DNA of 64,000 nt from Pomphorhynchus laevis (lineage: Eukaryota > Acanthocephala > Palaeacanthocephala > Echinorhynchida > Pomphorhynchidae): positions 84,230 through 148,229 of the forward strand of contig WNNJ02002565.1 in NCBI GenBank assembly GCA_012934845.2. The letters run 5' to 3'. The position numbers were made by a program, and so were the translations under genes. Positions within the stretch are counted from its first letter, which is position 1. The number at the start of each line of letters is the position of its first letter. This document shows, piece by piece, positions 22,506 to 32,863 of this stretch. The notes under the pieces were generated by a model, which did not search any database, was not told the DNA's origin, and was given only the letters and a program-made list of their open reading frames with translations.

Positions 22506-24180
22506 ATTATTTTTGTGCAGCATTGACTTTGTAAAACTCCCATGCATTTCTGAGAAAACAGTATTGCAAACTGCATCGGATAAATACAACGTTATTTTTA
22601 GAGTAATTGCAGACGTCGCTGAAGATGATGAAATACATGTACACTCTAATGCAAAGGACGGGTCCCATTGAGCAAAGTATTTGAGGAAGTAGGGAATGTC
22701 TGACTACCTTATTTGTAACATAAGAGTAGGTAGAACGAAAGCTTCGCAGAGGCAATGCATGGTGCGACGTAACCGAGCCCTTTACTTCTCGAACATCGCT
22801 AAGCTAGCTAATGAAATAATGGGCGGTAATAAAAGTTTAGAGTGCCAGATTTCTGTTAGCAATGTTTAAAAACATTTTAAGCAGTTCTATTTTCACAGTA
22901 ATCCCGACCTTCAACGTGCAAGTGAACCACCTGTTACAACCTGATCAATCTCTTTTATCAGCACTCAAATCAATGCAAAAAATAGGGCACCTGGTCCAGA
23001 TAAAAGTCAGAGTTAATCAAGTGCTGCAATTCGATTCCGCCTTCATATTTTAACCTTGATCTGCAACATGGCTCTGCGTTTATCATACCTCCCATGTAGT
23101 TGGAAATCGAACAAATCTGTTCTTCTTCCAAAAAAAAACAAATTTACAGGCAACCCCGCAGCAGAAGCAGAAGCACTCAGTGACATTCAATCCTTTCGTC
23201 CAATTACGATCTCCAGCGCTCTATGACGGGCATTTCATAAAGTGATCTTAAAAATGCTACGAATGCACATAAGCACTCCTCCGCAGCAATTTGCCTTCAG
23301 CAAAGATGCCTCTATTACTTTGTTAAGGCCGTACGCCTTTTTCGCAGTTATACTTTAAGGAAGAAGCAGCGTGCTTACATGGCAATGATGGATATTAAAT
23401 CAGCGTTCGATACTCTATCGCACTCAGCAATTTCAGAGAAGCTGGTTGAACTAAATTGTCCTGAGACGCTACGCAAATACATCATGAACAGCTACGTGGG
23501 TATTTACACAAATTTTTCTTAAAAACAGGAGAAACCAACATAATTCCAATAAAACTGGTGTTAAACAAGGAGATCCACTATCCTCTTTTATTTTCACTGT
23601 CTGTTTAGATAAGGCAGTTGAGAATTTAGTGTCTTAACGTGACAGCTTTATCCATGGAGATGTCAAGATGACGCAGATAACCTACGCAGACGATTTAATT
23701 TTAGTGGCTAATACATAAGTCAAGCTACAATCCGCTATCGACCAGATCGTCGCGAAACTGCCTCCGCTTTGATTAAGATTCAATGCAAAAAAAATGCATT
23801 ACAGTCAGCCAGGAGTTCGAACAGGGCCAAGCCTAAAAAGCATCGACAGTTTCTGAAGAGCTGAGTCAAAAAAGATCCTAAGGCTACCTCTGTATGTTAA
23901 TAATGGCTTCATTCACCTTCCAGCTAGGCTAGCAGGACTAAGACTACGATCTATTTCCTATGAAGTTGCAGCTGTCAGAATCAGTGTTTGGGGAACTCAG
24001 TCGAAGCTTTCTCGAATTCGTCGATTTATCTGTCAATAGCGAATTACGGTCAGCTAAAAGAGTTGTAAACCCAAACTATGATGATGCGAAGCCCTGCATC
24101 GACAACTTTCACAACAGATTGCGCGATGAATGGGGAAAATGCTTAACTCAGGCAAATGCCTGGCAACGCTAACCTATAAA
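22506..24180 (+). pseudogene. R2 element: pre-RT, RT and post-RT, broken
   Basis: The first 450 bases align with 4390-4745 (ISEKTVLQTASDKYNV, RRNRALYFSNIAKLANEIMG). Then RT pieces occur in several frames: FNPFVQLRSPAL near 23190, MMDIKSAFDTLSHSA near 23390, PLSSFIFTVCLDKAV near 23575 and ITYADDLILVAN near 23680 (catalytic YADD kept). Thumb and linker pieces follow: LPLYVNNGFIHLPARLAGL near 23890, then DEWGKCLTQANAW near 24130. It stops without a knuckle or endonuclease and is followed by an unrelated Penelope-like scrap. Confidence 0.75.
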
Positions 24181-24329
24181 GAAACAGCACCGCCATCGGC
24201 ATTAATGTCTTTTCGATACTCACAAAGTCCTCACCATAAATTCCAAAAGCAAGTTTGTAGAGTTTGGTAAGAGAAAATACTGACGGTGAGATACTATTTC
24301 TAGACGTGTTGATAAAGTAAAGAAATAAT

Positions 24330-24575
24330 AACATTATGACGAACGTATATAGGAAGACCAATATACCGTTGTGTCCAACAAATTGGAGTACGCATGCAGA
24401 CACTAACTACGAAATTATGGCCGTTAAAGCTCTTTATGATAAAACGTTTAATATATGCTCAACATTAATGATTAAGGACCAACACTTACTGAGAATTTCG
24501 GAAATGTTGGAATCTAGAGATTTTGCTATATGGGCAATACGACAAGCAATTAGCGTTGTCTCAAGATTAGAATAA
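24330..24575 (+). pseudogene. Penelope-like RT fragment (possible)
   Basis: The open stretch begins MTNVYRKTNIPLCPTNWSTH and continues with VKALYDKTFNIC. Penelope-like elements carry a conserved post-palm pattern of this kind (VYRKPT...W.SH...K..L...L..RA..IC). The match covers about 60 residues only and has no catalytic palm. An unrelated DIRS- or LINE-type source is possible. Confidence 0.45.
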
Positions 24576-24747
24576 ATAACAATTCTTTAAAAGCGGTAAC
24601 GAGTGAGAAACAAGTATTCATACCTGCGAAATATGTCATTGATGGATATACTAATTTCTTGAAAAAATATACTAATAAACGGAAGAAATCAACGATAAAA
24701 TACTGATATACAACTTTATCGATTGGAGAACTAATAATTACAAAATT

Positions 24748-24800
24748 CCTTGTCGGTAGTATGCTTAGTCTTACTGCGACTAAGCATACTACCGACAAGG
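24748..24800. repeat. Snap-back inverted repeat at the 5' end of an R2 fragment
   Basis: Arm CCTTGTCGGTAGTATGCTTA+GTC (23 bases, 24748-24770), 7-base spacer TTACTGC, then the exact reverse complement (24778-24800). The right arm is genuine R2 coding DNA (LRLSILPTR), so the left arm is an inverted copy made at the truncation joint. Confidence 0.92.
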
Positions 24801-25450
24801 ACAATTCTAACCAGAATCGATCGATCTAGAGATAAACAGTGCCGACATTGTAAAGCTGAAGCGGAATCGAATATGCACGCTATAAATTGTTGCATTTATT
24901 CTACAAGAGCGATGGTGAAACGTCATGACAAAGTTCGAAACAGAATGTTTTATGCACTGAGAAATTCGCCGAGCGCTAAGTTTACAGAAGATATTGAACC
25001 ACGCATCCTAACCGACACAAATCAATATATTCAACCGGACTTAATAATCGTATACACAAGGTCAAACAATCTCTTCATTGTTGATTTTGCAGTCGCATAT
25101 GAAAAAGATTCTAGCTCGTTGAAAAATGTGGAATAATCAAAGCTTGCCAAATACGAAGCAATAAAACGTCCATGTGCAGTGAAATATAACGTAACTGAAG
25201 ACCGTGTTACTATACTTCCAATCGTTCTTGGCACGAGATGATGTGCTTTAAAATCAATGTAGAACTCAATAGCGCAGCTTGGATTGTCGAGATACACTGT
25301 AAATCAAGTGAAGACAACGAGGGCAGAACAGTCAATTTGAACTTTTAATGCTTTCACAGGCAGACCATACTCATGGAGACCTCGACACTCAAGAACGAAA
25401 CGAGTCCACCTTTAACGAGAAAGAGAAGGCGACAACGTCAGTCTCCAAGA
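24771..25450 (+). pseudogene. R2 CCHC knuckle and restriction-like endonuclease, 5'-truncated
   Basis: This is the endonuclease that nicks the 28S target in R2 retrotransposition. In the open stretch 24750-25136 the knuckle is CRHCKAEAESNMHAINCC (C31, C34, H43, C47/48). The catalytic pattern is PD at 96-97, D112 in FIVDFAVAYE, and E118. A stop at 25134 interrupts the frame. The remainder (VTEDRVTILPIVLGTR, then AEQSI.TFNAFTGRPYSW) continues in broken form to about 25440. It is 5'-truncated at the inverted repeat, and no 28S junction follows directly. Confidence 0.8.
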
Positions 25451-25589
25451 AAATCTAGGGTATATTGATAACAAATCATGCAGCACGAATTGTTAAAATT
25501 AACACTTTCATTGTAACTTGACTTACTCGATGGTTCTGTTAGCGTAAACGCTGTTTGTAGCACATGTATTTCTCGGTTAAGTGAACGAG

Positions 25590-25890
25590 AAGCGTATTAT
25601 TCGAGAACACTGACCGATTGGGAGTTTGACTGGGGCGGTACATCTGTTAAAATCTAACGCAGGTGTTCAAAGATAATCTCAGCGAGAATGGAAGTCTCGC
25701 GTGGAGCGAAACGGCAAAAGATTGCTTGATCTTGATTTCCAGTCAGGATATGGACGATGAAAGTCTGGCCTATCAATCCTTTTGAGTTTTAAGGGTTTCA
25801 CCAAGAGGTGTCAGAAAAGTTACCACAGGGAGAGCTGGCTTGTGGCGGCCAAGCGGTAATAGCGACGTCGCTTTTTGATCCTTCGATGTA
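25590..25890 (+). rRNA. 28S rRNA fragment from further downstream than the R2 site
   Basis: Conserved 28S blocks are present in order: GGGAGTTTGACTGGGGCGGT, GTAACGCAGGTGT-like, GTGGAGCGAAACGGCAAAAG, CTTGATCTTGATTTCCAGT, AGGTGTCAGAAAAGTTACCA, GGCTTGTGGCGGCCAAGCGG and GACGTCGCTTTTTGATCCTT, ending CGATGTA. This region lies some hundreds of bases 3' of the R2 target in a normal gene. The fragment breaks at CGATGT, where AT-rich DNA and then a LINE RT begin. Its start is uncertain by about 20 bases. Confidence 0.9.
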
Positions 25891-25964
25891 GTAAAAAATA
25901 ATTAATTGTGAATAATAATGAGTTAATAACAAAAAACTGTAAAAATAATATTTTTAATTTTTTT

Positions 25965-26412
25965 TCTCGGGTTGCCTACTAGAAACGTTAACAGGGTGGA
26001 GATACTGTTGTACACCAAGCGATTTTATTATGAAGACGACCCTGATGCGCGTCAGTTCTACCCTATTACGGGTGTGCCTCAAGGTTCACCACTCTCTCCA
26101 ATTTTATATCTTGCTGCCTCAATTATTCTATTCAAAATATTTAAACGTGAACAGCGTCTAGTGGTGTACGCTGATGACACCACAGCCCTGTTCACTGGAC
26201 GCAGGTGTAAAGACGTAATCTCTGATATCAGCCGTTTCTTTTCAAGATTAAAAGACCAGCTACCCCAATCCAATCTTATTTTAAACTCCGCAAAATCGCA
26301 GGTGGTAGTTTTTCATGGCTCCCCTGCGACGAAGAAAAAACTTAAGAGACTAGCACACTCTGCGCTTTCCTCCATATTTGCCTTTGAACCACTCCCTCAC
26401 ATACCCCGATAA
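25965..26412 (+). pseudogene. LINE reverse transcriptase fragment (Jockey/R1-like), copy 2
   Basis: This 146-aa open stretch shows an RT palm: FYPITGVPQGSPLSPILYLA (intact motif B), LVVYADDTTALFTG (catalytic YADD) and SNLILNSAKSQVVVFHG. It is homologous to 13200-13600 but better preserved and without the internal stop. Motif A is missing at the 5' end, where a T-rich run (TTTTTTTTCTCGGG) joins it to an AT spacer after the 28S piece. It ends at a repeat near 26404. Confidence 0.78.
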
Positions 26413-26756
26413 ACAAATATTCGGAGTATTCAAAGTTTTCACTTAGAGTAATATTACTACATATTTAATTTTTTTACCAATATTAATTTTATGAACTACA
26501 TTATGTATTATAGCCCTTACTGATTTCATGTTCCCCCTTCACCGATATATAATAAATCGATATAATCATAGTTTTACTTTTTTATATTCTACCCGTCAAT
26601 CATTTACATTTTATCCATATTTGAACAATGGCCCAGTCGAATTAATATGGTGAAATTTCTTATAAACAACAATACATCCCCTACTAAACCCTTAACCCCC
26701 AGTCCCCGATAAACAAATATTCGCAGTATTTAAAGGTTTACTTTAGAACAGGGATT
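26404..26756. repeat. Direct repeat pair flanking about 300 bases of AT-rich DNA
   Basis: CCCCGATAAACAAATATTCG occurs at about 26404 and again at about 26706, each followed by AGTATTYAAAG-like sequence and a TTTAGA-like end. The interval is AT-rich with no gene. Just after the second copy, CAGGGATTAGCAAGCTTG (from about 26750) looks like a hAT-type terminus, but I found no partner. Confidence 0.65.
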
Positions 26757-26944
26757 AGCAAGCTTGGACATCCCGAGGGTCATATTTCTATCATCGAGGT
26801 ACTTGAGGGGCCGGATCAATTTATAAATTAACGGATTTTATAGATACACAGTATCATCTTTAATGACTACAAATTTTTATAAAAATAAATTTCAATATTC
26901 TTAAGCACAGCATGAATTTTAAAGTATATTTATCAAAAAAAGAA

Positions 26945-27155
26945 TTAATACGAATATTTATTTTGTACTTGAGCCACGAGGTCATCAATATTAATATCTA
27001 TATTGCCCAAACACAACATCAGGATGTTGTCTAGGTTCGTGAGACGCGATAGAAGGTTTCCATGATCAGCCGATTTCATGTCCTGTAGATGTTCAGGGCG
27101 CAAACCCAAACATCCAGGAGATGTAGTTAGGGAAAAGAGAATATAGAAGCCATGA
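26945..27155 (-). pseudogene. Unidentified minus-strand coding remnant, about 65-70 aa
   Basis: Read on the minus strand, a frame closed at 26945-26947 gives protein-like text including LRPEHLQDMKSADHGNLLSR, then DDLVAQVQNKYSY before the stop. It is helix-like and shows no stop over about 65 codons in AT-rich DNA. I do not recognise the family. A transposase tail is possible given the terminus-like sequence at 26750. Confidence 0.3.
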
Positions 27156-27295
27156 CTGCCTCAGAATCTACTGATATTGGTAGGGACCTTCGTGGCATCT
27201 TATTAATCATAGTACCAGTTACTGGATGCAGAATCTCTAGCTTATTTCTTACCAGTGGTGTAGAGGCGCAAATTCCATCAGATGTGAGTCTCCGC

Positions 27296-27591
27296 ATTGC
27301 CTTACTAAAGTTACCGATTCGTGCGAGATCAATAACCTCTTTTGCGAGTTAGATGTGCTTAAAGTTTTTCCAGATGATTTTGACTTGGAGATTCAGAACC
27401 AAGCATATGAACCGGTCAACGAAAGCAAACTCCGAAGGTCACGCGCTTCCATTAATGAAAACATGTCCGCGATGCGTTTTTTTGATTCTTTTGCGTATTG
27501 TTTTGTATTCGACCCCAGAAATAAAACAGTTTTGGAAAGCATAGTAGGGCAGTCTAGCTTTCCACTGATTGTTGACACAATGCATCATTGA
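27296..27591 (+). CDS. Unidentified open stretch, about 98 aa
   Basis: An open frame runs to 27591 with mixed, protein-like composition (FPDDFDLEIQNQAYEPVNES, then AYCFVFDPRNKTVLESIVGQ). No motif I recognise. It lies between the minus-strand remnant and the hAT element and may be part of another decayed transposon. Confidence 0.3.
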
Positions 27592-27712
27592 TAAGCGAGA
27601 ACATTAGATGAGCAGCGCGCACGCAGTGACCATAGTATTCGTTTTAATGTTGATGCATTAAAGGACCACACTTTGTTCAAAATATCAATACTTTGATCAG
27701 AATACGTTAAAG

Positions 27713-30480
27713 CATGGGTGGGCAAAAGCCGGCCCGCAGGCCGGATCCGGCCCTTTTGCTAATTTTATCCGGCCCGTTGAAAAATTCCACACGCAAATTT
27801 TTTTAAACTCTTTTATGAGATTTTGTTGACATCAACATTATTAGTGTGCGTACTGTATATATAATAGGCGTAATAAAATGGGCGGTCGGCTGACTACACT
27901 ATTGTGGAAGATGTCGCGAGCTTGAAACAATCCTCGCGTGATTCTCACGCGGGTCGCTCGCGACGATCGCTCTCAGGGCGGTTTTTTCGTCGAACATAAA
28001 GGAGATCGCGCTAGGTTCGAAATGCATGTGTGGACGGCATATGCTGCACTCCTCTCACTTTTCGAGGGACGACAGGTCGCACCACGCGTATTGTTAATTT
28101 TGATTTAGCACTGATCGCATACTCTTTTTTGTTCGAGTCTAATATTAGTTTGCAAATATAAAATTGAAAAAGTGGACTTTTTGTAAGTAAAATTTTAAAA
28201 CATTGGTTTTATTTTATTGTATTAATTAAATTATAGGTTTGTAGACCTTTGTAAAATGAGTCAATCTAAAAAAAGAAAAGTTGATTTGGAATGCAGAAAC
28301 TTCAATGAAGCTTGGACGGTAAAATATCTTTTTACAAGCATAAATAAGAAAGCAATTTGTTTAGTTTGTCAGGAAACAATTGCTGATTTAAAGAATACAA
28401 TTTAAACAGGCACTTTAGAACAAAACATCCAAAATATGCATCACATTCTTTAAAAGAACTTCAAACTGTAGCAGAAAACTTAGCAAAAAACTTGAATAAG
28501 CAACAAAATATTTTTACCAAACAAAGTAATATAGAGAAATCTACCATAAAAGCAAGTTATGTTGTCGCACACAAAATTGCTAAGTTTTGTAAGCCGTTTT
28601 CTGAGGCAGAATTTGTTAAACAATGCATGGTACAAGTGTCGGAGATATGTTGTCCTGAAAAGAAACATATTTTTGAAAATGTAAGCCTTTCAAGAAGAAC
28701 AATAGTACGACGGATTGAAAATATTTCAGGAAACTTACTTGACCAGCTAAGAACAAAAATTGCTGATTTTACCTTTTGTTCTCTGGCTTTAGATGAGTCC
28801 TGCGATATTACTGATACAAGTCAATTATTAATATTTATTCGCGGCATTAACAAGAAATGTGAAATTAGCGAGGAACTACTTAGTGTGCATCCAATGAAAG
28901 ATACAACTACTGGTGAAGACTTCTTTCTCGCTGTTGAAGAGTGTTTAATTAAAGTAAGTTTAACTTGGAATAAAATAGTAAGCGTCACTACGGATGGTTG
29001 TCCTAGTTTAACAGGGAAAAATGTAGGCTTACTTAAACGAATTCGCGACAAAGTAAAAGAGTTGCAAGCAGAACACAATATATTATTTTTGCACTGCATT
29101 ATTCATCAAGAAGTGCTATGCAGAAAAGTTTTGAAATTGAATCACGTCGTTACTGTTGTGACCAAAGTTGTGAATTTTATCCGAGGACGTGCCGTAAATC
29201 ATCGACAGTTTGTTGAATTTTTGAAAGAAATTGAAAGTGACTTCTACGAAATTCCTTATTACACTTAAGTGAGATGGCTTAGCATTGGTAAAGTTTTGGA
29301 CAGATTTCAATATTTGCTTGATGAAATAGTATCCTTCTTGTCGATAAAAGAAAAACTACATGATTTTCCTGAATTGCAAAATAAGGCTTGGCTAAACGAT
29401 TTCTCGTTTTCAGTAGATATCGTAAAATATTTGAATGAACTAAATATAAATCTACAAGGGAAAAACCAATTCGCTTTCAGTATGCACTCAAACGTCAAAG
29501 CATTTATGACAAAACTCAATTTATTTGCTGAAAACTTTAATAATAAATTATTAAATCATTTCCCCTCATTGCAAGCACGGCGAGAATCATTGAAAAATAC
29601 AGATTTTTTAAAATATAGTGCAAGACTTATAATTGACACAAGACCTGCATTCTGAATTTCAAAGAAGATTTCAAGATTTCAAAGCTATTGAAAAACCTTT
29701 ATCATTAATTAGCCAACCTTTCAATTTCGATGTGCAAGAAGCTCCTGTTGAAATTCAATTAGAACTAATTGACTTACAATCAAGTAATTTACTAAAAGAA
29801 AGTTTTCACTCAAACGAATTGAGTGCTTTCTATGGCGCTTTGAATAACGAACATTTCAAACATTTTTTGAACTATGTTCAAAAATACCTTGTTTTATTTG
29901 GTTCGACATATATTTGTGAAAGAACTTTTTCTTTAATGGTTTCCACGAAAAATAAATATCGATCACAAATTACTGACGAAAATCTACACTCGGTATTAAG
30001 GATTGCTACAAGTGGTTTGGAACCCAATTTTGAAGAAATAATGTCGGATGAACATTCGAGATTTCACGTTTCGCATTAACTTTAAATATTTATTTTAACG
30101 TTTGATGTTTGTCTTTTCTTTTTTAAATTCTATTTGCTATTATATTTACGAAATGCAATATAAATGTTAAATTGTAATAACTGTGTCAATATAAAATAAT
30201 TTGTATCGTTAAGACATAAATAAGTAACAAAATAAAATCTTTCATTAACTGGTTTATCTAATAGCCATTTATTTATAATAATATTTCTTTAAAAATTACG
30301 TGACATAGTTTACTCAAATTGAAATGATACTTAGTGTTTTTGTCAAAAAAAAATTGGCAGGGAAAAAACTCCATCCAAAACATCCGCTTGTGCAAAGCAT
30401 ACGCGGTATAGTCCTCTGGCCCGGGAGACATTTTGAAAATTTCATTTTGGCCCGCGCTTTAAAGTATTTGCCCACCCCTG
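27713..30480 (+). mobile_element. hAT DNA transposon with TIRs and 8-bp target duplication
   Basis: The left end CATGGGTGGGCAAA (27713) and the right end TTTGCCCACCCCTG (ending 30480) are inverted copies with one mismatch. They match the CAGGGGTGGGCAAA-type termini known from hAT elements. The 8-bp direct repeat CGTTAAAG flanks it exactly (27705-27712 and 30481-30488), as expected for hAT insertion. The subterminal regions are GC-rich with GGCCCG motifs and a GGCCGGATCCGGCC palindrome at 27739-27752. The 2768-bp element encloses one broken transposase gene. Confidence 0.93.
28256..30079 (+). pseudogene. hAT transposase (BED finger, GTF2IRD2/ZBED-like group), broken
   Basis: The start ATG is at 28256 (MSQSKKRKVDLECRN). 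A BED-type finger follows: AICLVCQETIADLKN, then after a frame shift near 28405 LNRHFRTKHPKYA. The RNase-H-like core includes LALDESCDITDTSQLLIFIR and VTTDGCPSLTGKNVGLLKRI. The C-terminal hAT dimerisation segment reads STYICERTFSLMVSTKNKYR, then LHSVLRIATS. Lesions are the shift near 28405, an in-frame TAA at 29266-29268 and a shift near 29640. The total length of about 608 codons is normal for the group. It sits inside matched TIRs, so it is a transposon gene and not a host gene. Confidence 0.88.
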
Positions 30481-30950
30481 CGTTAAAGCATCGATATTTG
30501 GAGTAGTTATAAGGGATAATTGATTACACATGGTACCATGCAACTGTCGAACTGAATGTGGTTCGCATTCAGAGCCCAAACATTGACTACCATTGACTTT
30601 GTGCACTCGTAATCATCCTTTCTTTGTCAAAGCGTACAGTCGTGAACAGATCGCGCACGTTCCAGAAATCATTGATTTATTCGTTGATTGTGTGTCGATT
30701 GATTAGTCGTTGATTGATTATTTGTGTGCATAAGCTTTGATTCCAGAAGTATTTAAGTAGAGCTGTTGAAACAATTATCGTCAGAATTAGGGAGACATTG
30801 TAAGATATTAAATGAATATTAAATGAATCAGGGAGGCATTGTGTCGCTCTAATCTTCACGTACTACGTACCAAATGCAACTCTTTCTATCAGCAAAAAAT
30901 CAACACTTCATTAAACTGTAAGTTTCTCTGGCATACTTTTAACTTAATTC
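30481..30950. other. No gene seen
   Basis: The target duplication (30481-30488) is followed by AT-rich DNA with short direct repeats (for example ATTGATTTATTCGTTGATTG near 30671 and AATATTAAATGAAT near 30810). I see nothing supportable as a gene. Confidence 0.4.
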
Positions 30951-32205
30951 TTTCTTGCTCCTCTTCGTCTTGCAACATCAATACCCGCGATTATTCGTCA
31001 TTTCTTTAGACACAACCCCGTAAACATTCCAACCAACTGCTACTCGCCTCGCCTCATCCTCCCGGAACTCTTTCATCTTCTCCAAGTCTCACCTGCCGAA
31101 GTCTCATCTGTCCTCATGCCCTTCCCCAACAACCCTTACCTATCGATCCACTGCATACCCCATACTTAAATCCATATACTCATCGATATCCCATTTCCTC
31201 ACCACCTTATTTAACTAGTCCATACGCAGTCGTATCTTTCCTTCACACTAGAAAACCGCCATCGTCAGTCTTCTTGTTAAGAAACAATCGCTCGACCCTC
31301 ACTCCCTGATAGCTATCGCCCCATTTCACTCCTCTCAACACTTTCCAAGCTCTAAGAGCGCATTATCTTAATACAGATCAACGTTTGTCTCTCTTCATCC
31401 AATCTGTACGCTCCTTTCCAATCCGCTTTCTGCTCTAATCACACTACAGAAATCGCTTGCATCAAAGTTTACAACGACCTACTAATTTCTCGTGACAAGG
31501 CTTTATATAGTGTTTTCATATCCCTCGACCTCTACTACGCCTTCGACATCGTCGACCACTCCATCCTCCTTTATTGCCTTCGTTATGATTACGGCTTTTC
31601 TTCCTCCGCCGTAGCTTGGTTTGCCTCATATCTATACGACCGTGCTTTTCGAGTCTTTTTAAATTCATCATCTCCTCCCATCCCTATTTTCTGCGGGGTC
31701 CCACAAGATTCAGTCCAAGGACCCCTACTTTTCTCTTTTCTACTTGACGATCTCTCTCCGTTTATCAAACCTTACTCCATTAAAGTCATGCAATACGCCG
31801 ATGACATCATCATCTATGATCATGTACCCGTCCATCGCATAAACGATATCGCAAGTTCTGCATTCAACTGTCTTTCTTCTATCTAAAAACGTCTATCCCA
31901 TCTTCATCTCGTTCTAACCCCAGACAAGTCCAAAATAATGTGGATGCTCCCATGCTAACCTAACATATCTCCTAACCCTGTAACTTTTGCCTCATCGATC
32001 ATCACAATTGTACACAATATCACTTTATTAGGATTCCATTTCGAAGATCAACTTTCCCTTAAACCTTTCGTCCGCGACAAGATCCGCTCATCTAACTTAA
32101 TTCTCCGTGACATTTGCCAAATCCGCTCCATTATCGACTTCCTTTCCTGTATTTCTCTTCTTTCATCGCTTCTTTTCCCTAAAATCGATTACTACCTCAG
32201 TAATC
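30951..32205 (+). pseudogene. CR1/Jockey-like LINE reverse transcriptase, pyrimidine-rich
   Basis: The + strand is strikingly C/T-rich, unlike its neighbours. Translation gives ISLLSTLSKL near 31330, FQSAFCSNHTTEIACIKVYN, motif A FISLDLYYAFDIVDHSILL near 31520, motif B CGVPQDSVQGPLLFSFLLDD near 31700 (usual GVPQGSVLGPLLF), and the catalytic MQYADDIIIYDH near 31790-31825. Post-RT text includes LLGFHFEDQLSLKPFVRDKI near 32030. This is the pattern of CR1/Jockey-type LINEs. Single stops occur (near 31350, 31885, 31955). The upstream 300 bases probably hold the endonuclease/RT linker but are unclear. Confidence 0.75.
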
Positions 32206-32213
32206 GATAATCC

Positions 32214-32863
32214 CTATCCCAAACAATCGTTTTTATATATTGTTGGTCGAAACAATTGACGACAGTTCAATTCTGTGAAGAGGAATTGGATATCGTCCAT
32301 AATACAGCTGTCGATTATAATAATTACATGCGTGAGGCCTGTGCGGATGAGATTTTGTGCAATCCTACCAAAATAGGGGTAAGGATATGGTCGTCGAAAT
32401 CGACGAAACTGTATTCGCACGCCGCAAATACAATAGAGGACGCGTTTTACCGCAACAATGGGTGTTTGGCGGCGTCTGCAAAGAGTCCTCCGAGGTTTTT
32501 CTTTTTGCGGTGGATCAACGAAACGCCAAAACACTAAATGCTTGTATTAAGCAATGCATTCTGCCAGGCTCAATAATCCATTCAGATCTTTGGAAAGGTT
32601 ATTGTGGCGTGCAAAGCTTGGAAGGATACAGCTTTCAGCACAGGACTGTCAATCATTCTGTTGAATTTGTGACTTCAGACGGTATCCACACACAACAGAT
32701 AGAGTCGACATGGAACCAGCTAAAATCTGGAATTAGACGACGATGGGGTACACATCGATCCATGATTGACTCATATCTTGTGGAATTTATTTGGCGTAGA
32801 AGGCACCGAAACGACAACAGTTTTGACGCTATTTTGCAATTCCTAAAAATGTTAGATTGATCG
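32214..32863 (+). pseudogene. Merlin (IS1016/ISXO2-like) transposase
   Basis: The open stretch 32357-32860 encodes the catalytic half of a Merlin transposase: MVVEIDETVFARRKYNRGR (first Asp, residue 16), QQWVFGGVCKESSEVFLFAV, IIHSDLWKGYCGV (second Asp, residue 77) and GIHTQQIESTWNQLKSGIRR (catalytic Glu, residue 116). It ends in FIWRRRHRN. The N-terminal half (about 32256-32375, EELDIVHNTAVDYNNYMREA, CNPTKIG) is in another frame, so a single frameshift near 32375 disables it. Terminal inverted repeats were not identified. The right side has TCGATTGATCGATCA just after the stop. Confidence 0.88.

Noticed and set aside
26750..26850. A second hAT element starting at CAGGGATTAGCAAGC
   Set aside because: No inverted partner or target duplication was found, so it was noted only within the repeat entry.
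28256..30079. Domesticated host gene of the GTF2IRD2/ZBED type
   Set aside because: The gene lies inside matched hAT termini with a target duplication and carries a stop and two frameshifts.
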